From Lysobacter sp. yr284 (GTDB lineage Bacteria; Pseudomonadota; Gammaproteobacteria; Xanthomonadales; Xanthomonadaceae), in NCBI RefSeq assembly GCF_900107375.1, contig NZ_FNPT01000009.1, positions 102,262-166,261 on the forward strand: DNA of 64,000 nucleotides, given 5' to 3'. The translations under genes were made by a program, and so were the position numbers. Positions 42,685 to 50,183 of the stretch are shown here, in pieces; position 1 is the first letter of the stretch; each line of letters begins with the position of its first letter. The notes under the pieces were generated by a model. The model searched no databases. It was not told the DNA's origin and was given only the letters and a program-made list of their open reading frames with translations.

Positions 42685-43038
42685 TGGTGGAGGTGGGCGG
42701 AATCGAACCGCCGTCCGAAGGCACTCCATCCCCGGCACTACATGCTTAGCGCTCCGTTAGATCTCGTCCCGGGACAGCACGGCGCGCAAAGCGCATCCAA
42801 GGACCAGCCTGCTATAGGTTGACCGGGAGCTGGCAGGCGGCCGCTCCCGGCGATTCCGTGATAGTGACCCTACGCTGCGAGCACGGACACAAGCAGTTTC
42901 GGGGCTTACGCCTTAAGCGGCGAGAGCGTAGTTGTCGTCGTTGGCAACTAGAGTTTTGCAGCTGGATTTACGAGGAAAGCTACCCCCTCGGCATGCACCA
43001 GGCGATTTCGCGACCCCCGTCGAAGCCAGTGCACCCCC
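42685..43038 (-). ncRNA. ssrA: Transfer-messenger RNA (tmRNA)
   Basis: 354 nt. The 5' end GGGGGTGCACTGGCTTCGAC pairs with the 3' end CACCTCCACCA to form the tRNA-like acceptor stem, and the T-loop GGTTCGATTCC is present. The tag reading frame at 42913-42945 encodes ANDDNYALAA followed by TAA, a gammaproteobacterial degradation tag. tmRNA with SmpB rescues stalled ribosomes. Its 3' end is a common integration target, and the island with the integrase abuts it. Confidence 0.97.
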
Positions 43039-43141
43039 GGGGAACTGCGTTACAGCGCTGACCCGTTCAGTATAGGGGCTGCGCGCCGGTTCTCAAGTCC
43101 GGCGGCGAAAACGGTGGGGCGGCGCTCAGGCGCAGCGACGG

Positions 43142-43223
43142 TGGCAGGGCCGTTAGGCCCGATGCTTTTCTTTCAGGTCGCCGCGAGCGGATAGCAAAGC
43201 ACCGGGCCGAAGGCCCTGCCGCA
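43142..43223. repeat. Family A inverted repeat
   Basis: GGCAGGGCCGTTAGGCCCGATGC-type left arm and GCACCGGGCCGAAGGCCCTGCC right arm, between ssrA and the repressor-like gene. Confidence 0.75.
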
Positions 43224-43252
43224 AAAGGGCGGGCCGTCGAAGCCGGGCCGGC

Positions 43253-43624
43253 TCAGTTGCCGTCGAGCAGTTCGATCAGCGCCCGGCGCTTCTTGCGCGA
43301 GAGCTTGCGCATCAGGCCCATCAGCCGCAGCTCGTCGGGATCGCTGTACTTGGCGGCGTTCTCGCGCACCGACAGCGATTTGCCTTCGATGGTGCCGCGG
43401 CCGGTGGCCAGCCATTCGAAGCTGACGTGCTGCTGCACCGCGATCTGCAGCATGCGCTCGAGTTCGGGCAGGGCCAGGCCGACCAGCCATTTGCGCGCGG
43501 TCTCGCGGCTGACGTCGTAGTAGGCGGAGAGGGCGCCGGTGCGGGCCCGGCCCTTGGCGAATCCGGAGAAGTCCAGGGCCTGGTGCAAACGGTTGGCGAA
43601 TTCTTGATGGGGCGCGTTGGTCAT
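43253..43624 (-). CDS. Phage repressor-like HTH protein
   Basis: 123 residues from ATG 43624. HTH region: FANRLHQALDFSGFAKGRARTGALSAYYDVSRETARKWLVGLALPELERMLQIAVQQHVSFEWLATGRG, the form of CI/XRE repressors of lambdoid prophages ('..ExARKWL.G....ELxRLxxIAxxL.V..EWLATG'). The C-terminus (ELRLMGLMRKLSRKKRRALIELLDG) lacks the LexA-type protease domain, so it cannot self-cleave. It is divergent from a Cro-like gene across an A+T-rich dyad-bearing spacer. Confidence 0.82.
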   Translation of the reverse strand: MTNAPHQEFANRLHQALDFSGFAKGRARTGALSAYYDVSRETARKWLVGLALPELERMLQIAVQQHVSFEWLATGRGTIEGKSLSVRENAAKYSDPDELRLMGLMRKLSRKKRRALIELLDGN

Positions 43625-43814
43625 AGGTCTCGCCGGAGCATCCTGCAGGGCTAAACGTGGGCGCCGGGTCCGGGCCGGCATTACGCCGGAGGCGGAGAAA
43701 GAGCGCAACTCATTGTTGCGTATTCTCGCGTAAAAAGATCACTCTTTTTGCTTGTTGAAAAGAGCAATTTCGAATGGTAATTTGATCGTGCATGGATGCA
43801 CGCAGGGAACGACC
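43625..43814. promoter_or_regulatory. A+T-rich divergent switch region
   Basis: Dyads: CGCAAC-tcatt-GTTGCG (43704-43720) and CTCTTTT (43742-43748) with AAAAGAG (43758-43764), plus a partial AAAAAGA copy at about 43732. Promoters of both divergent HTH genes must lie here, as in an OR-like switch. Confidence 0.6.
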
Positions 43815-44225
43815 ATGGAAGGGCTGAACCGCAGCAACGGCAATACTTGGGCGCATGGGCGCCGCTACCGCGTCCGCGAAGGCCGCGAGGCTTCGCGCCA
43901 GCGTCCGCAAAACGGAAGCCGCGTCACGAACGCGACCGAACCGCAGGTTGAAAGTGCGACGGAAAACCCCGCGGGAAGTGGTAGCGGACGCGACCGGCGG
44001 CGGGCGCCGCCGAGCGCGCCCCCCAACCCCATCGAACGTTATATCGCCTGTTTCGACACGGTGCGAGCGGCCGCGACCGCGGCCGGGGTGTCGGCGACGA
44101 TGTTGCGGCGGATGCGTTCGCGCGGTTATGTCTCGACCCGGCAGCGGGCCTTGTTGATGGCGCGCGCCTGCGGATTCCGGCTGGCGCCGGCGGAATTGAT
44201 GGCGCTGCCGCAGGCCGGGCCGTGA
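43815..44225 (+). CDS. Cro/YdaS-like HTH protein
   Basis: 136 residues. A disordered, basic N-terminal 70 (RRYRVREGREASRQRPQNG ...) precedes a C-terminal YdaS/Cro-like helix-turn-helix: NPIERYIACFDTVRAAATAAGVSATMLRRMRSRGYVSTRQRALLMARACGFRLAPAELMALP. The antirepressor-like role is inferred from its divergent position to the repressor. Its stop overlaps the next gene by 4 nt (GTGA). Confidence 0.7.
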   Translation: MEGLNRSNGNTWAHGRRYRVREGREASRQRPQNGSRVTNATEPQVESATENPAGSGSGRDRRRAPPSAPPNPIERYIACFDTVRAAATAAGVSATMLRRMRSRGYVSTRQRALLMARACGFRLAPAELMALPQAGP

Positions 44226-44584
44226 GCGCGGCGGCCGCGGGGCTGGCGGCCGCCGCGCCGCCGGCGATGGCGTGGCTGTGGTGGGTGCTGGCGGCCGGGG
44301 CCGGGGCCGCGTTCGCGGCGTCGGCGCTGGCCGGCTGGCGCTGGGGCGCGCGGCGGGCGTCGCGGGCGCGGCTGGCGGCGCGCGCCGACCGCAACGGGCG
44401 CGAGCTGCTGCGCATCGCCGACGAGATCGAGGCCTATCTGGCGCAGCGTCAGGGCGAGGGCGCGTCGGTGCTGGCGCAACGGCATTGGCCGCGGCAGTGT
44501 CGGCGCCTGGCGCTGGAGCATCTGGACTGCATCAACCGCCTGATGCTGGAGGGACTGATGCTGGACAGCGCCACGCCCGATTAG
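44222..44584 (+). CDS. Small membrane-anchored hypothetical protein
   Basis: 120 residues, GTG start overlapping the Cro-like gene. A single hydrophobic helix (AMAWLWWVLAAGAGAAFAASALAGW, about 15-39) is followed by an Arg-rich helical domain (ELLRIADEIEAYLAQRQGEGASVLAQRHWPRQCRRLALEHLDCINRLMLEGLML) with two Cys. Coupled to the switch gene; function unknown. Confidence 0.65.
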   Translation: MSAAAAGLAAAAPPAMAWLWWVLAAGAGAAFAASALAGWRWGARRASRARLAARADRNGRELLRIADEIEAYLAQRQGEGASVLAQRHWPRQCRRLALEHLDCINRLMLEGLMLDSATPD

Positions 44585-44589
44585 CTGGC

Positions 44590-44720
44590 TCCGCCAGCCG
44601 CAGCCGCAGCCGCAGCCACAGTCACAGTCACAGCCCACAGCCCACAGCCCACAGCCCACCGACCACCGACCACCGACCACCGACCACCGTCCGCCCTCCG
44701 CCCTCCGCCCTCCGCCCGCG
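44590..44720. repeat. Series of short tandem repeats
   Basis: Consecutive microrepeats that change stepwise: CCGCAG x3-4, CACAGT/TCACAG, CCCACAG x4, CCGACCA x4, CCGCCCT x3. They span the gap between the membrane protein and the histidine kinase. Confidence 0.85.
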
Positions 44721-44860
44721 CTCCTCGCGACAGCGCGCGCCGCGACGGCGAAGGATGAAACGGGCGAGGGTGGGGCCGGCCGAGGTCGGGGCCGTGCGAC
44801 CGCCTGCACATCGACGGTGGTGTGCAGGCTCCGCGATGGGCCCGTCGGGAGGCGGCTTGT

Positions 44861-47113
44861 ATGCTTGGGCCGATGACGACGACCGATCCGGCCGCCCGCG
44901 CCGCTCCGCCGAACGAACCGGACTCCACGCCGGATTTTGCCGATGTCTCCGGGCTGCTCCCGCGCCGCGGCTACGTGCTGGCCTTCATCGTGTTCATCGT
45001 CGCCCTGGTGCTGGTGTTCACCGCCTGGCGGGTCGCGCGCGACCGCGAGCAGCGTTCGGCCCAGATCGAGTTCATCGGCCGCACCGCCCAGGTCACCGAA
45101 TTGCTGCAGCAGCGCCTGGTCAACTACGAACTGGTGGCGCGCGGCGGCGTATCGCTGTTCGCCTCGGTGCAGCGGCCGACCGCGGCGCAGTGGAAGGCCT
45201 ATGTCGAGGGCATGAACCTGCAGCGCCGGTTTCCCTCGACCCTGGGCCTGGGTTTCACCGGCTACGTGCCGCAGCGGCTGCTGGTGCAGTTGCAGAACGA
45301 ATGGCGCGACGCCGGCTACGGCCTGTTGACGGTGCGTCCGTTCGGCCAGCGCGAGGTGTACGGGCCGATCCTCTACCTGGAGCCGAAGACCGCGGCCAAT
45401 GTCGAGGTGATCGGCTACGACATGTTCTCCGAGCCGGTGCGGCATGCGGCGATGGAAGCGGCGCTGGAGTCGGGGCAGGCGCGCCTGTCGGGCAAGATCG
45501 ACCTGCTGCAGGACAAGCACGACGGCATCCGCAGCACCGGCCTGCTGCTGGTGCTGCCGGTCTACCTCGGCGGCGGCCGGCCGCAAAGCCCGAGCCTGCG
45601 CCGGGCCGAGATGCAGGGCTGGGTGTACGTGCCGTTCCGGCTGCAGAAGTTCGTCGACACCTCGCTGGCCGAGGGCCACAAGGACCTGCGCTTCCGCATC
45701 TACGACGAGAGCGGCGGCGGCAACGCCCTGCTGTTCGAGACCGCCGGGGCGAAGCCGAAGCAGCCGGCGGCGTTCCTGCACAAGACCACCTTCGAGGTCT
45801 ACGGCCGGACCTGGCGGATCGAATACGAATCGCCGCCGATCGAGCAGGCGGTGCCGCGCATGGAGGGCCTGCGCAACATGTTCGCGCTCGGCATCTTCAC
45901 CGCGCTGCTGTTGTACGGCATCGCCCTGGTGCTGGCCCACACCGAGTCGCGCGCGCGCCAGATCGCGATGCGCATGACCGAGGACTTCCGCCGCAGCGAG
46001 GCGCGCTTCCGCAGCGCGATGCAGTATTCGGCGATCGGCAAGGCCTTGCTCGACAGCGAAGGCCGCATCGTCGATGCCAACCCGGCGCTGGCGAGCATCG
46101 TCGGCTTGTCGCGCGCGCAGTTGCTGGACCAGCGCTTCGACGGCCTGCTCGAGGACGAGGAGGCCGATGCGCACGCGCCGGCCGACGAGCGCAACGAAGA
46201 GGACGGCGTGCACCGCGCCACCCGCCGCCTGCGCCGCCAGCACGGCGTGGCGCGGCAGGTGCAGCTGACCTACTCGCCGGTGCCGGGCAAGGTCGGCCAG
46301 GACATCACCGGTCTGGTCCAGGTCGAGGACGTCACCGAGCGGCTGCGCGCGGAAGCGCGCGTGCACGCGCTCAACCGCACCCTGGAGGCGCGGGTGGCGC
46401 TGCGCACGCGCGAGCTGAGCCAGGCCAACCAGGAACTGGAGGCGTTCGCCTACAGCGTGTCGCACGACCTGCGCGCGCCGCTGCGGGCGATCGACGGGTT
46501 CAGCCGCATCCTCGGCGAGAAGTACGCCGACCGCCTCGACGAATCCGGCCGCGGCTATCTGGCGCGGGTGCGCAAGGCCGCCTCGCGCATGGGCGATTTG
46601 ATCGACGCCTTGCTGAAGATGTCGCGGCTGACCCGCAGCGAGCTCAAGCACGAGAACGTCGACCTGAGCCGCATCGCCGGCGAGTTGGTCGAGGAACTGC
46701 GCATCGGCGAGCCGCAGCGCGCGGTCGAGGCGCGGATCGCGCCGGGGCTGCAGGTGGTCGGCGACGCCTCGCTGCTGCGCAACCTGCTCGGCAATCTGCT
46801 CGGCAACGCCTGGAAGTTCACCCGCGACCGCGATCCGGCGACGATCGAGTTCGGCCTCGCCGACGCGCCCGGCGGCGGGCGCGAGTTCTTCGTGCGCGAC
46901 AACGGCACCGGGTTCCCGCAGGCCTATGTCGACAAGCTGTTCCGGCCGTTCCAGCGGCTACACAGCGTCGAGGACTTCGCCGGGCACGGGATCGGGCTGG
47001 CATCGGTCAAGCGCATCGTCGAGCGCCACGGCGGGACGATCCGCGCCGAGGGCAGCGAAGGCGAGGGCGCGGTGTTCTATTTCACCTTGCCGGGCGGTGG
47101 GCATGGCGGGTGA
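44861..47113 (+). CDS. CHASE-PAS sensor histidine kinase
   Basis: 750 residues from ATG 44861 (GGGAGGCGG upstream; ATG 44873 also possible). One TM helix (YVLAFIVFIVALVLVFTAWRV, about 51-71), a periplasmic CHASE domain (ARGGVSLFASVQRPTAAQWKAYVEGMNLQRRFPSTLGLGF), and a second TM near 355 (MFALGIFTALLLYGIALVL). Then comes a PAS domain, DHp H-box FAYSVSHDLRAPLRAIDGFSRIL (His about 560) and HATPase (NLLGNAWKFTRDRDPATIEF, VRDNGTGFP, GHGIGLASVKRIVERHGG). Orphan: no response regulator nearby. CHASE domains sense small extracellular ligands. Confidence 0.92.
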   Translation: MLGPMTTTDPAARAAPPNEPDSTPDFADVSGLLPRRGYVLAFIVFIVALVLVFTAWRVARDREQRSAQIEFIGRTAQVTELLQQRLVNYELVARGGVSLFASVQRPTAAQWKAYVEGMNLQRRFPSTLGLGFTGYVPQRLLVQLQNEWRDAGYGLLTVRPFGQREVYGPILYLEPKTAANVEVIGYDMFSEPVRHAAMEAALESGQARLSGKIDLLQDKHDGIRSTGLLLVLPVYLGGGRPQSPSLRRAEMQGWVYVPFRLQKFVDTSLAEGHKDLRFRIYDESGGGNALLFETAGAKPKQPAAFLHKTTFEVYGRTWRIEYESPPIEQAVPRMEGLRNMFALGIFTALLLYGIALVLAHTESRARQIAMRMTEDFRRSEARFRSAMQYSAIGKALLDSEGRIVDANPALASIVGLSRAQLLDQRFDGLLEDEEADAHAPADERNEEDGVHRATRRLRRQHGVARQVQLTYSPVPGKVGQDITGLVQVEDVTERLRAEARVHALNRTLEARVALRTRELSQANQELEAFAYSVSHDLRAPLRAIDGFSRILGEKYADRLDESGRGYLARVRKAASRMGDLIDALLKMSRLTRSELKHENVDLSRIAGELVEELRIGEPQRAVEARIAPGLQVVGDASLLRNLLGNLLGNAWKFTRDRDPATIEFGLADAPGGGREFFVRDNGTGFPQAYVDKLFRPFQRLHSVEDFAGHGIGLASVKRIVERHGGTIRAEGSEGEGAVFYFTLPGGGHGG

Positions 47114-47151
47114 GGGCGGGGCGATGCTGAGCTTGCGCCGGCGTTCGAAAT

Positions 47152-47219
47152 GTCGCGGTCGCGGCTCGCGCCGCTCCTACAGGTAGCCCATGTAGGAGCG
47201 GCGCGAGCCGCGACCGCGG
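47152..47219. repeat. Family B inverted repeat pair
   Basis: TCGCGGTCGCGGCTCGCGCC-GCTCCTACA followed after 9 nt by TGTAGGAGC-GGCGCGAGCCGCGACCGCG, an almost perfect 29-bp dyad. Confidence 0.9.
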
Positions 47220-47340
47220 CAATTAGACGACCGCGAACCGATTCCCGCGCGCGCGCACACGTGGCCGGCGCGCCTGCCGCGCCGGCCCCCGCATGTCCGG
47301 TCCGAAACCGCCCTTCGCCGCGCCGCCGCAGCGGCGCGGC

Positions 47341-47850
47341 TCACGCGTCGCGGTTGTGTCGGCGCATGACCCGCTGCTTCTCGCGTTCCCAGTCGCGTTC
47401 CTTGCTGACTTCGCGCTTGTCGTGGCTCTGCTTGCCCTTGGCCAGCGACAGCCCGGCCTTGACCCGGTTGCCCTTCCAGTACAGCGAAGTCGGGATCACG
47501 GTGTAGCCGTCGCGCTGGACCCGGCCGATCAGGGTGTCGATCTCGCGCCGGTGCAGCAGCAGCTTGCGGCTGCGCCGTTCCTCGGTGACCACGTGGGTGG
47601 AGGCGGAGATGAGCGGGACGATCTGCGCGCCGATCAGGTACATCTCGCCGCGCAGCACCACCGCATAGGCGTCGGTGATGTTGGCGCGTCCGGCGCGGAT
47701 GGACTTGAGCTCCCAGCCCTGCAGGGCGAGGCCGGCTTCGAAGTTCTCTTCCAGGTGGTACTCGTGGCGGGCGCGCTTGTTCTGCGCGATGGTGCCGCCT
47801 GCGCCGCCCTTTGCTTTATCCTTGGCGGTCTTGTTGTTTGTCTTGGCCAT
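47341..47850 (-). CDS. smpB: SsrA-binding protein SmpB
   Basis: 169 residues from ATG 47850. Core RNA-binding barrel: [57 protein letters not shown], then [71 protein letters not shown]. The basic C-terminal tail enters the ribosomal A site. The N-terminal Lys/Asn tail is extended. Works with tmRNA, encoded 4.3 kb away on the same strand. Confidence 0.97.
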   Translation of the reverse strand: MAKTNNKTAKDKAKGGAGGTIAQNKRARHEYHLEENFEAGLALQGWELKSIRAGRANITDAYAVVLRGEMYLIGAQIVPLISASTHVVTEERRSRKLLLHRREIDTLIGRVQRDGYTVIPTSLYWKGNRVKAGLSLAKGKQSHDKREVSKERDWEREKQRVMRRHNRDA

Positions 47851-48043
47851 ACCCGATTGTCTCCGATCCGGAGGCGGTTTGAGTAGCCGGTCGGCGGGGC
47901 GGGAGCGGCGCGGGGGTCGATTTGCCGGCCCGCGATGGCCGAGAATCGGGGCAGGGCCGACGTGGGTTGCCGATGCGGGCGGTCCGGCCGAATCCCGCCG
48001 AGCCCGGTTGAAACCCGCGCTGCGATCCCAATAAGCGAGAACG

Positions 48044-48532
48044 ATGCCTACCATCCGCCGCTCCGCCTTGGTCGAACATTCCGCCGCGCGCATGTTCGCG
48101 CTGGTCAACGACGTCGCCGCCTATCCGCGCCGCTTCGACTGGTGCGAGGCGGCGCAGATCCTGGAGGCCGACGCGACCCACATGGTCGCGCGGCTGGACC
48201 TGGGCCTGGGCGCGCTGCGGACCTGGTTCACCACCCACAACACCTTGTCGCCGCCGCACCACATCGAGCTCAAGCTGGTCGACGGGCCGTTCCGCAAGCT
48301 CGGCGGGCGCTGGGAGTTCCACGCGCTGGACGAATCGGCGTGCAAGGTCACCCTGACCCTGGAATTCGAGCCGGCGGTGAAGCTGCTGGGGCCGGCGATG
48401 GCGCTGGGGTTCCAGAGCCTGGCCGATCGTATGGTCGACGATTTCGTCCGCGTCGCCGACCGCGGCGCCGAGCCGGGGCCGCCGGCCGAGGTCGCCGCGT
48501 CGGGTCCGGGCGCCGGCGGCGCGCCTGCATGA
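48044..48532 (+). CDS. ratA: RatA family protein (START/polyketide cyclase fold)
   Basis: 162 residues. Begins [40 protein letters not shown], the conserved RatA/CoQ10-binding opening. Later [34 protein letters not shown] and [20 protein letters not shown] complete the START-like fold. In E. coli RatA blocks 50S-30S association; others bind ubiquinone. It is divergent from smpB, as in many gammaproteobacteria, and overlaps the next gene (ATGA). Confidence 0.93.
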   Translation: MPTIRRSALVEHSAARMFALVNDVAAYPRRFDWCEAAQILEADATHMVARLDLGLGALRTWFTTHNTLSPPHHIELKLVDGPFRKLGGRWEFHALDESACKVTLTLEFEPAVKLLGPAMALGFQSLADRMVDDFVRVADRGAEPGPPAEVAASGPGAGGAPA

Positions 48533-48798
48533 AGGTCGAGGTGGTCCGCGCCTGGCCGCGCCGGTTCCAGGCGCTGAGCGTGGAACTGGCCGAGGGCGCG
48601 ACCCTGGGCCAGGCGGTGGCGGCGGCCGGATTCGACGGCGATGCCGAGGCGGTGGGCTATGCGGTGTTCGGCGTGCGCGCCGGCGCCGACACGGTGCTGC
48701 GCGAGGGCGACCGGGTCGAGTTGCTGCGGCCGTTGCAGGTCGATCCGAAGGAAGCGCGGCGGCGGCGGGCGGAAGAGCGGCCGCTCAAGAAGAAGTAG
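48529..48798 (+). CDS. RnfH family ubiquitin-like protein (RatB)
   Basis: 89 residues: [76 protein letters not shown]. The beta-grasp pattern and PLQVDPKEARR-RR ending are those of RnfH/RatB. Translationally coupled to ratA. Function poorly known. Confidence 0.9.
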   Translation: MKVEVVRAWPRRFQALSVELAEGATLGQAVAAAGFDGDAEAVGYAVFGVRAGADTVLREGDRVELLRPLQVDPKEARRRRAEERPLKKK

Positions 48799-48883
48799 CG
48801 GTCGCGAAGCGGCGATCGGTCTGCGGCGATCGGGTCGCGAGGCCCTGCGAACGCGGCGATCGCTTTCGGCCCCGCAAACGAAA

Positions 48884-48903
48884 CAGCCGCCTTGCGGCGG
48901 CTG
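48884..48903 (-). terminator. Terminator hairpin after bamE
   Basis: CAGCCGCC-tt-GCGGCGGCTG; on the - strand it is followed by TTTCGTTT. Confidence 0.6.
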
Positions 48904-48931
48904 TCGTCGGCGGAGCGAGCGCACGCGCGCC

Positions 48932-49327
48932 TCAGCGGCGCTTCTTCTTGTCCTTTTCCTTGGCCAGGTTGCGGCCGAACTGCTTGACCGAGGCCGCGGC
49001 GATTTCCTTGTCCTGCTCGGGGAAGTAGTCGCCTTCCCACTTGGACAGCGCGTCGTTCTCGAACCACAGGGTCAGGTTCTTGCGCGCGGTGTGGCCGAGG
49101 CGGTCGACGCGCTGGGTCGAGGTGTAGTCCCAGCGGTTCTGGTGGAACGGGTCCTCGATCGACGGAGTGCCGATCAGCACCTGCACCTGCTGCTTGCTCA
49201 TGCCGACCTGGAGCTGGTCGACCGCGGTCTTCTCGAGCAGGTTGCCCTGATAGATGGGCTGCTTGTAGATGATGCCGCAGCCGGAAGTGACCAGGGCGAG
49301 CGAGAGAACGAGCAAGAGCTTACGCAT
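48932..49327 (-). CDS. bamE: Outer-membrane assembly lipoprotein BamE
   Basis: 131 residues. Lipoprotein signal KLLLVLSLALVTSGCGIIYK (Cys17 modified). Mature: YQGNLLEKTAVDQLQVGMSKQQVQVLIGTPSIEDPFHQNRWDYTSTQRVDRLGHTARKNLTLWFENDALSKWEGDYFP, typical BamE/SmpA/OmlA. It forms part of the BAM complex that inserts beta-barrels. Divergent from fur. The Lys-rich C-terminus is an extension. Confidence 0.95.
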   Translation of the reverse strand: MRKLLLVLSLALVTSGCGIIYKQPIYQGNLLEKTAVDQLQVGMSKQQVQVLIGTPSIEDPFHQNRWDYTSTQRVDRLGHTARKNLTLWFENDALSKWEGDYFPEQDKEIAAASVKQFGRNLAKEKDKKKRR

Positions 49328-49538
49328 CGGATAGGGTGTCTGCGGCAGTCGAAGGCAACGGGCCCGATGATACACTGAAGCCCGACCCCACCAAGGGCGG
49401 ATCGCGGCGCGGGGCGGCTCCTCGCGTTCATCCGCCATTCCGGCCCGCCCGCCCAGTGCGCCCTTCGCGGCGACGGCCAGCCGGTCTCCACCCGGACCGG
49501 CCCGCGCCGGTCCAAAGTCATCGAAGGGACGTACCCCC

Positions 49539-49940
49539 ATGGAATCTCAGGACCTGCGCAACGCCGGACTCAAGGTCACCCATCCGCGCATGCGGATCCT
49601 CGAGTTGCTGGAGAGCGCCAAGCCGCGGCACATGACCGCGGAAGACATCTACCGGATGTTGCTGGAGAAGGGCGAGGACATCGGCCTGGCCACGGTCTAC
49701 CGGGTGCTGACCCAGTTCGAATCCGCCGGCCTGGTGCTCAAGCACAACTTCGAGGCCGGCCAGTCGGTCTACGAGCTCGACCGCGGCCATCACCACGACC
49801 ACATGGTCGACATCGACACCGGCAAGATCATCGAGTTCGAAAGCTCGGAGATCGAGGAACTGCAACGCAAGATCGCCGCCGAGCACGGCTACCTGATCGA
49901 AGAGCATTCGCTGGTGCTGTATGTGAGGAAGAAGCGCTAA
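49539..49940 (+). CDS. fur: Ferric uptake regulator Fur
   Basis: 133 residues. N-terminal winged helix (DLRNAGLKVTHPRMRILELLESAKPRHMTAEDIYRMLLEKGEDIGLATVYRVLTQFESAGLVLKHN) and a dimerisation domain with the His-rich metal site DRGHHHDHMVDIDTGKIIEF (His84-86, His88). The Cys-x-x-Cys pair of E. coli Fur is missing, as in some xanthomonad and pseudomonad Furs. Represses iron-uptake genes with Fe2+. It is divergent from bamE, as in many gammaproteobacteria. Confidence 0.96.
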   Translation: MESQDLRNAGLKVTHPRMRILELLESAKPRHMTAEDIYRMLLEKGEDIGLATVYRVLTQFESAGLVLKHNFEAGQSVYELDRGHHHDHMVDIDTGKIIEFESSEIEELQRKIAAEHGYLIEEHSLVLYVRKKR

Positions 49941-50013
49941 GGCGGGACCGGGAAAGCAGGCAATCAATGGAGGCTGGGTCGGTCGTCGCGCCTGCGACGC
50001 CATCCCGGGTCCG

Positions 50014-50042
50014 AAAAAAAGCCCGCATCAGCGGGCTTTTTT
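50014..50042. terminator. Bidirectional terminator between fur and recN
   Basis: AAAAAAA-GCCCGC-atca-GCGGGC-TTTTTT, symmetric and strong, between the convergent genes. Confidence 0.92.
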
Positions 50043-50183
50043 GTGGGCGCAAGGCGATGGGCGCGCAGGCCTCGATCCTTCCCGCCAGGCCGTGGCCGCG
50101 AGGACGCCGGCGGCGAACGCGCGGTCGCCGCGCGCGCTTAGCGTTGCCTGCGGCCTGTTGCCTTCATTGCCGAGCCGCAGGCC

